DNA of 12,687 nucleotides from NCBI GenBank assembly GCA_030043395.1, contig JASHXW010000594.1, positions 1 through 12,687 of the forward strand, written 5' to 3'. The notes beneath the pieces were generated by a model. The model searched no databases. It saw only the letters and a program-made list of their open reading frames with translations, and was not told the origin of the DNA. A program made the translations under genes and the position numbers. This document shows, piece after piece, positions 8,764 to 12,687 of this stretch (position 1 is its first letter; each line of letters starts with the position of its first letter). This stretch comes from Streptosporangiaceae bacterium (GTDB lineage: Bacteria > Actinomycetota > Actinomycetes > Streptosporangiales > Streptosporangiaceae).

Positions 8764-9771
8764 TCACAAGTGGTGGGCGTAGGAGTCGTAGGGCGCGTCC
8801 GGCTCCCCGGTCGGCTCGAAGTGATCGATGTTGTGCCCGCCGATGGCCCACTGCTCGCGCGGGCTCCAGACGGCGCGAACCCGCATGCCCATGCGGACGT
8901 CGTCGGTCGGGCAGCCGAGTATCAGGTGCTGGATGGCGATGTCCGCACCGTCGATCAGCACCGAGGCCGCCACGTAGGGGGAGGGGAACGTCTGTCCGTG
9001 GAACGGGACGTTCACCACGCAGAAGGTGGTCACTATCCCGGTATCTGGCAGCTCGACTTCCTCTCGCGTCGGCACCCCGTCGACCGGGCAGGCGCCGCGC
9101 GGCGGCAGGTACACCTTGCCGCAGGCTGGGCAGCGCTGGCCGACCAGGCGTCCTTCAGCGAGTGCGCGGAGGTAGCTTTCCTCTCCAGGGGAGACCGTGT
9201 GGTCATAGCTGAGGCGCACGGGGGTCGTGACCATGGATACGGCCCCCGGCTCGTCGATCTGCGATCCGGTGGCCTGCTGGTCGCCCGCAGGCCGTTCGTC
9301 GCCCGCGGGCTGTTCGTGGTTGGCGGCCTGTTCGTGGTCGGCGGGCTCGAAGCAGGCGACGTCGGTGATGCCCGAGCCTGCCTGATCGGCCCAGCGGGGC
9401 CGGACGCGCATCCCGGTCCGCATCCGCTCGGCTGAGCCGGCGTCGACGGCGTGCAGCATCGCGGTGTCCGCTCCGTCGAGCCTGATCAGCGCCCAGCCGA
9501 ACGGCTGCCGCAGCGGCTGCCCGTCCAGGGGCCGGTCAGTCCAGGTCCAGGTCACGACCGTGCCGATAGGCCCGACCTCGACGAGGTCGGCCGGCGCGGC
9601 ACCGGTCACCGGGTCGAACTCGAACGGCGGGCAGTGGATCCGGCCGTCCGCCCCCCTGGCTGCGAGGAATCGCCGTCCGGCGAGCCCGGTGGCGAACTCG
9701 CTCAGAGTCGGGCCCAGTGAACGCGTGTAATCGAAGGAGATCTCCAGCGGAGCATGCAGGGGCTGGCTCAC
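8764..9771 (-). CDS. Double DUF35 (OB-fold) protein, Rv3521-like partner of Ltp3/Ltp4
   Basis: 335 residues with two DUF35/OB-fold halves (about 20-140 and 195-325). The first half has no zinc-ribbon cysteines (FDYTRSLGP, FDPVTG, GTVV.WTW, LDGAD..LLHAVD pattern). The second has Cys214-P-A-Cys217, then PPRGACPVD with Cys228 and Asp231, a zinc ribbon whose fourth Cys is missing, followed by GIVTTF, LIDGADI and MGMRV. DUF35 proteins pair with thiolase-fold partners; in the Ltp2-ChsH2 steroid aldolase the DUF35 domain is needed for activity, so this is the likely partner of Ltp4 and/or Ltp3. The halves are joined by a hexapeptide-repeat linker (145-168). Start: I choose GTG 9771, giving MSQPLHAPLE; a TTG at 9807 would add 12 residues and translate through the palindrome at 9782-9793. 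Neither has a clear ribosome binding site. First gene of the operon, 16 bases before ltp4, behind a perfect KstR-type site. Confidence 0.9.
   Translation of the reverse strand: MSQPLHAPLEISFDYTRSLGPTLSEFATGLAGRRFLAARGADGRIHCPPFEFDPVTGAAPADLVEVGPIGTVVTWTWTDRPLDGQPLRQPFGWALIRLDGADTAMLHAVDAGSAERMRTGMRVRPRWADQAGSGITDVACFEPADHEQAANHEQPAGDERPAGDQQATGSQIDEPGAVSMVTTPVRLSYDHTVSPGEESYLRALAEGRLVGQRCPACGKVYLPPRGACPVDGVPTREEVELPDTGIVTTFCVVNVPFHGQTFPSPYVAASVLIDGADIAIQHLILGCPTDDVRMGMRVRAVWSPREQWAIGGHNIDHFEPTGEPDAPYDSYAHHL
9268..9339 (-). repeat. Four 18-bp tandem repeats coding a hexapeptide linker
   Basis: Residues 145-168 of the DUF35 protein are four degenerate hexapeptides, (D/N/G)(H/D)(E/Q)(Q/R)(A/P)(A/T): DHEQAA, NHEQPA, GDERPA, GDQQAT. 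The DNA shows a matching 18-bp period with recurring GTTCGT and GGC(C/G) words. The polar, Ala/Pro-rich composition suggests a flexible linker between the OB-fold halves. In-frame 18-bp repeats can gain or lose copies by slippage, so length may vary between strains. Confidence 0.75.
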
Positions 9772-9780
9772 GCATGGAAG

Positions 9781-9794
9781 TGAAACATGTTTCT
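9781..9794. promoter_or_regulatory. Second KstR-like palindrome at the DUF35-ltp4-ltp3 operon
   Basis: TGAAACATGTTTCT contains a perfect 12-bp palindrome, GAAACATGTTTC (9782-9793), and fits TnnAACnnGTTnnA except at the last position. It lies 10-22 bases before the chosen GTG start and 17 bases from the stronger site at 9811, so a repressor could cover both the promoter and the translation start region. Confidence 0.5.
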
Positions 9795-9810
9795 GTTGTG
9801 CCGACAAGGC

Positions 9811-9824
9811 TAGAACGCGTTCTA
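9811..9824. promoter_or_regulatory. KstR-type operator (perfect palindrome) before the DUF35-ltp4-ltp3 operon
   Basis: TAGAACGCGTTCTA is a perfect 14-bp palindrome and meets TnnAACnnGTTnnA at every fixed position. It is the best site in the window, 40 bases before the GTG start of the DUF35 gene and downstream of the stop of the peptidase-like gene. It is the strongest support in the window for KstR control of this operon. Confidence 0.85.
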
Positions 9825-9850
9825 GTTTCTGGGCAGTCGCGGAGTCTGCG

Positions 9851-9868
9851 AGCCGCGCTCGCGCGGCT
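9851..9868 (-). terminator. Hairpin after the cysteine-peptidase-like gene
   Basis: Perfect 8-bp arms AGCCGCGC (9851-9858) and GCGCGGCT (9861-9868) with a 2-base gap, so in practice a 7-bp stem with a 4-base loop. It lies 8 bases beyond the stop at 9877. There is no T-run. It probably separates the peptidase-like gene from the sterol operon downstream. Confidence 0.5.
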
Positions 9869-9876
9869 TCCCGTAG

Positions 9877-10593
9877 CTAACCCGGCGGGGTTTCCGGCGA
9901 GTAGGCCTCCAGGAAGAAACCGCGAATTGGCTGCTCGATGTTGAGATTGTTCTCGAACGTCGTCGCCGACTGCGGCGCGGAGGTGTCGAATCTGATGCGG
10001 ACGTCGTCGGCCTGGCCGGAGTTCGGGTCGTAGACCTGCATGCTGACCTCGCTGCCGGTCTGGGTGTATGCGCACGCCAGCGCCTGATGGTTCTGGCCGA
10101 GGTCCGCGGGGTTCGACGAGGCAACGGTGACGACTCCCAGGGCGGCCGGGACGCCGGAGTCCAGGCTGGCCTTGATCAGCGGCCAGTTTTGCTCGATGGT
10201 TCGCCACGAGACGCCGTGCTGCACGACGATCGTCTGGCCGAGCAGGCTGACTGACACGTCCGCGTCCGGCAGGGTCATCCACAGGTAGTACTGCGCGACT
10301 CCGGCCGGGACATGCCAGGAGTCGATCAGCCGCTGGACGATGTACTTGTACAGCGGCGTGCCCGGCGCTGGCCGCTGGCTCGGCGGGGTCTGCCCAGCCA
10401 CCCAGTAGTCCTGCGCCGCGAACACCATTCCGCCGCACAGCCCGTTCTTCGCGTTGCCGATGCCGATCGTGCCGAACGGGGTCGGGATGGTCACTGCAGG
10501 AGCGGATGGCCAGGAGTTCGTGAACGCGAACCCGTTGACGGACGGATTGAATCCCGTCTGCGCGTCATGCGGCTGTCGAGCAGAGTTCACCAT
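9877..10593 (-). CDS. Papain/C39-like cysteine peptidase domain protein
   Basis: 238 residues. The likely catalytic set of a papain-like fold is visible in order: Cys53 in NGLCGGMVFAAQDYW (the G-x-C-G-G-M start of a helix, with Asn50 a possible oxyanion residue), His169 in GQNHQALACAY, and Asp189/Asn191 in VYDPNSG as the third residue. Between them lie an alpha-helical stretch (82-105) and WRTIEQNWPLIKASLDSGVPAALGV (130-154, helix then strand). This Cys-His-Asn/Asp order and the NHQAL and YDPN motifs are typical of C39-like/papain-like domains. No signal peptide or membrane segment is seen, so either a cytosolic role or export by a non-Sec route. Start: ATG 10593, without a ribosome binding site; the adjacent GTG (10590) is equally possible. 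It has no evident link to sterol breakdown, is upstream of the KstR-controlled operon on the same strand, and follows the structured element at 10664-10784. Substrate unknown; it may not be an active protease. Confidence 0.75.
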   Translation of the reverse strand: MVNSARQPHDAQTGFNPSVNGFAFTNSWPSAPAVTIPTPFGTIGIGNAKNGLCGGMVFAAQDYWVAGQTPPSQRPAPGTPLYKYIVQRLIDSWHVPAGVAQYYLWMTLPDADVSVSLLGQTIVVQHGVSWRTIEQNWPLIKASLDSGVPAALGVVTVASSNPADLGQNHQALACAYTQTGSEVSMQVYDPNSGQADDVRIRFDTSAPQSATTFENNLNIEQPIRGFFLEAYSPETPPG

Positions 10594-10663
10594 TCAGCAA
10601 GTATGGCGCTTAATGGCACCAATGTCCCTAGCCCTCCGGCCTCAGCTGGGGCGTCGCGATGTG

Positions 10664-10784
10664 CTTGCCCCCTCTTTGGATCACTTACCTCCTTGTTGGT
10701 CGCAATTTTGTCCCCGGACGCGAAGATCGCCGTGACCAAGGAGGGGGCAAGTCCGAGGACCGCAGTCCTAACGAGAGGTAAGTG
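10664..10784. repeat. Structured non-coding element with interleaved inverted repeats
   Basis: This fills most of the 219-base gene-free stretch 10594-10812. Arm A (10664-10683, starting CTTGCCCCCTC) pairs with A' (10733-10751, ending GAGGGGGCAAG) over about 18 bp, with one mismatch and one bulge. Arm B (CACTTACCTC, 10682-10691) pairs perfectly over 10 bp with B' (GAGGTAAGTG, 10775-10784). The order A-B-A'-B' means the two stems interlock. Small hairpins lie inside: GTCC/GGAC (10710-10719), GCGA/TCGC (10720-10730) and AGGAC/GTCCT (10756-10769). Not recognised. It could be a dispersed intergenic repeat (MITE- or REP-like), or an RNA switch in the leader of the peptidase-like gene. Short reading frames through it are not convincing genes. 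Confidence 0.6.
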
Positions 10785-10812
10785 CGAGGTGGTGGGGTGG
10801 ACGGAGCGGCAG

Positions 10813-11634
10813 CTAGACCCCGCGGAAGGTGGGCTTGCGCTTCTCCGCGAAGGCGCACGGGCCCTCCCTGGCATCGTCGGACATGAAGACCTCCATGCCG
10901 ATCCGCGACTCGACCGCGAACGCCTCGTTCTCGGCCATGCCTTCGGTCTGCCTGATCGTGCGCAGGATGGCCTGGACCGCGACCGGGCCGTTCGCCGCGA
11001 TCATCTCGGCGACCTCGAGCGCCCTGGTCAGCGCCTCGCCGTCGGGGACGACCTGGCCGATCAGCCCGATCCGCAGGGCCTCTTCCGCAGTGATATGCCT
11101 GCCGGTGAGCAGCAGGTCGGCGGCGATCGTGTAGGGGATCTGGCGGACTAGGCGGACGGCCGACCCGCCGAGCGGGAACAAGCCCCAGCGGGCCTCGGAG
11201 ATGCCGAAACGCGCGCTCGCGCCGGCGATCCTGATGTCGGTGGCTTGCAGGATCTCGGTGCCGCCGGCGATCGCCGGCCCCTCAACCGCCGCGATCAGCG
11301 GCTTAGTGAGCCGGCGTCCCTTGAGCAGGCCGTCGATAACGGACATGTCCATCGCCCCGCTGGAGAAGGAGTCTCCCGGGTGCGACGCCGTCATGGCCTT
11401 CAGGTCAGCGCCGGAGCAGAACGCGCCGTCGGCTCCGGTGAGGATCGCGGCCCTGATGTCCGGATCGGTGTCGATCTCGTTCCAGGCCCGGCTCAGCAGG
11501 GCCATCATCGGCCCGCTGATCGCGTTCCTGGCGTGCGGGCGGTTCATCGTGACGATCAGCACGTGGTCCCGGCGCTCGATCAGCGCGTGCGGCGGCTCGG
11601 CATTTTCCGCGGCCGCCGCTGCCTGCTCGGACAT
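10813..11634 (-). CDS. echA19: Steroid enoyl-CoA hydratase EchA19
   Basis: Crotonase-family enzyme that adds water to the 2-enoyl-CoA of a sterol side chain; cytosolic. 273 residues, close to M. tuberculosis EchA19 (Rv3516): [12 protein letters not shown] near the start, DPDIR..ILTG, the oxyanion-hole segments CSGADLKA (73-80) and [11 protein letters not shown] (119-129), [54 protein letters not shown], and EGP.AFAEKR.P at the C-terminus. The two catalytic glutamates are kept: Glu127 (GGTE) and Glu147 (ISEARW), 20 residues apart as in rat crotonase Glu144/Glu164. The N-terminus has an extra Ala-rich stretch of about 6-10 residues. Start: ATG 11634 with AGGAG six bases upstream. Divergent from fadD19, as in Rv3516/Rv3515c, with a KstR-type site between. 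It supplies the 3-hydroxyacyl-CoA needed before a retro-aldol or thiolytic step. Confidence 0.93.
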   Translation of the reverse strand: MSEQAAAAAENAEPPHALIERRDHVLIVTMNRPHARNAISGPMMALLSRAWNEIDTDPDIRAAILTGADGAFCSGADLKAMTASHPGDSFSSGAMDMSVIDGLLKGRRLTKPLIAAVEGPAIAGGTEILQATDIRIAGASARFGISEARWGLFPLGGSAVRLVRQIPYTIAADLLLTGRHITAEEALRIGLIGQVVPDGEALTRALEVAEMIAANGPVAVQAILRTIRQTEGMAENEAFAVESRIGMEVFMSDDAREGPCAFAEKRKPTFRGV

Positions 11635-11668
11635 CGCATCTCCTGATCGGTCGGGCTTGTGCCAGAAC

Positions 11669-11682
11669 AGTAACAGGTTCTA
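11669..11682. promoter_or_regulatory. KstR-type operator in the echA19/fadD19 divergent region
   Basis: AGTAACAGGTTCTA fits TnnAACnnGTTnnA except at the first base; on the minus strand it reads TAGAACCTGTTACT, sharing the CTAGAAC start of the sites at 2014 and 9811. It lies in the 58-base gap between the divergent echA19 and fadD19 starts, only 10 bases before the fadD19 ATG. Binding is inferred. Confidence 0.65.
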
Positions 11683-11692
11683 GTTTCGTCCC

Positions 11693-12687
11693 ATGGCTCT
11701 CAACATCGCCGACCTGTTCGAGCATGCGGCGGATGCGGTTCCCGACCGGATCGCCGTAGCCTGCGGCGACCGGCGGGTGACCTACCGCGAGATGGATGAG
11801 CGGACGAACCGGCTCGCGCACCATCTCGCTAGCCTCGGGGTCGGTCCCGGCGATCACGTCGGGCTCTATGCGCGGAACTCGCTCGAAGCGATCGAGACGC
11901 TGATTGCCACCTACAAGCTGCGCGCCAGGACCGTCAATATCAACTACCGGTACGTCGAAGGTGAGCTGCGGTACATGTTCACCGACGCCGACCTCGTCGC
12001 CCTGGTCTACGACCGGCAGTTCGCGCCCTTGGTCAGCGTCGTGCTGGCCGACTCGCCCGGCGTGCGGGGAGTCGTGGTGATCGACGACGCGAGCCCGGCC
12101 GAAGCCGATGCCGCTGTTCCCGGAACGCCCTACGACGAGGCGCTTGCCTCCGCGGCGCCGGAGCGCGACTTCGGGCCGCGCTCCGGCGACGACATCTACC
12201 TGCTCTATACCGGCGGCACCACTGGTTACCCCAAGGGCGTGCTGTGGCGGCAGGAGGATGTCTGGCGGACGCTGGGCGGCGGCATCGACTTCATGACCGG
12301 AGAGCCGCTGCCCGACGAGTGGGCGCAATCGCGCACCACCGCGAACGGGCCCGGCATGGTCAAGCTCTGCGTGGCGCCCCTGATCCACGGCAGCGCCCAG
12401 TGGACGACGCTGATGAGCTTCTTCACCGGCGACACGGTCGTGCTGCTCGCGCACTTCGATCCGCACGAAGTGTGGCGCGCGGTCGGGCGGCACAAGGTGA
12501 ACGTGCTCGTGGTCGTCGGCGACGCCATGGCCAGGCCGCTGATCGAGGCGTTTGCCGATGGCGGGTACGACGCGTCATCGGTCCTCTCGCTGTCGTCGAA
12601 CGGCGCGCTGTTCTCCCAGAGCGTCAAGGACGCGGCCTTCGCCGCGCTGCCGAACGTGGTGATCACCGACGCGATCGGCTCGTCGGA
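11693..12687 (+). CDS. fadD19: Steroid-CoA ligase FadD19 (3' end outside the window)
   Basis: ATP-dependent acyl-CoA ligase (adenylate-forming family) that activates sterol side-chain carboxylates with CoA; FadD19 is known in Rhodococcus to be needed for C24-branched sterols. The first 331 residues are present and the frame is open to the window end. Visible: MALNIADLFEHA...VPDRIAV, a GDHVGLYARN core, NYRYVEGELRYMF, the ATP/AMP P-loop YTGGTTGYPKGV (172-183), PLIHGSAQW, GDAMARPL, and the adenylation motif ITDAIGSS at the very end, matching ITDSIGSSE of M. tuberculosis FadD19 (Rv3515c). The C-terminal AMP-binding subdomain with its catalytic Lys is missing only because the window stops. Start: ATG 11693 aligns exactly with the family start; no ribosome binding site is seen, and the KstR-type site ends 10 bases upstream, so a leaderless or very short-leader transcript is likely. 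Divergent from echA19. It would act just after CYP125 has made the acid. Confidence 0.93.
   Translation, partial: MALNIADLFEHAADAVPDRIAVACGDRRVTYREMDERTNRLAHHLASLGVGPGDHVGLYARNSLEAIETLIATYKLRARTVNINYRYVEGELRYMFTDADLVALVYDRQFAPLVSVVLADSPGVRGVVVIDDASPAEADAAVPGTPYDEALASAAPERDFGPRSGDDIYLLYTGGTTGYPKGVLWRQEDVWRTLGGGIDFMTGEPLPDEWAQSRTTANGPGMVKLCVAPLIHGSAQWTTLMSFFTGDTVVLLAHFDPHEVWRAVGRHKVNVLVVVGDAMARPLIEAFADGGYDASSVLSLSSNGALFSQSVKDAAFAALPNVVITDAIGSS

Noticed and set aside
10620..10700. Short minus-strand reading frame after AAGGAGGTAAGTG in the structured element
   Set aside because: The apparent start lies inside a perfect inverted repeat, the frame is under 20 codons and ends at once; better explained by the repeat symmetry.
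11405..12493. 362-residue reading frame on the minus strand across fadD19 and echA19
   Set aside because: Antisense of fadD19 and a shifted frame of echA19, both with strong family matches; nothing recognisable in the frame itself.

Overview
The window is high-GC DNA with GTG as well as ATG starts, short gaps between same-strand genes and GGAGG-type ribosome binding sites. The gene content (FadA5, CYP125, Ltp3/Ltp4, EchA19 and FadD19 homologues with KstR-type operators) points to a sterol-degrading actinomycete. The gene order differs from the Mycobacterium/Rhodococcus layout and the accessory secreted proteins are of a broad actinomycete type, so I would not assign a genus.

Layout. 71-770 (+): pentapeptide-repeat protein whose stop codon appears lost through one extra T. 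767-1930 (-): fadA5-like steroid thiolase. 1931-2168: divergent promoter region with two KstR-type sites. 2169-3395 (+): CYP125 steroid C26/27 monooxygenase. 3508-5745 (+): large secreted protein with 14 Cys/Trp repeats. 5757-5782: bidirectional terminator. 5792-6460 (-): small secreted protein. 9771 down to 6500 (-): DUF35 protein, ltp4, ltp3, in that transcription order, preceded by two KstR-type palindromes. 9877-10593 (-): papain/C39-like cysteine peptidase domain protein. 10594-10812: non-coding, with a ~120 bp element of interleaved inverted repeats. 10813-11634 (-): echA19. 11635-11692: divergent promoter with another KstR-type site. 11693-12687 (+): fadD19, cut by the window end.

How the genes fit together. 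CYP125 oxidises the terminal side-chain carbon of sterols to the carboxylate. FadD19 makes the CoA thioester (known for C24-branched sterols such as sitosterol), EchA19 hydrates the enoyl-CoA, the Ltp3/Ltp4 proteins with their DUF35 partner are the C24-branched side-chain lyase set, and FadA5 does thiolytic cleavage of the 3-keto-acyl-CoA. All of these are behind KstR-like operators, so they are probably one derepressible regulon. No acyl-CoA dehydrogenase, KstR, Mce transporter or ring-degradation gene lies in the window; they would have to be elsewhere.

The most unusual points are the stop-codon frameshift in the pentapeptide gene, the interleaved inverted-repeat element, the 14-repeat secreted protein sitting inside the sterol cluster, and the fusion of two loci that are well separated in Mycobacterium tuberculosis.
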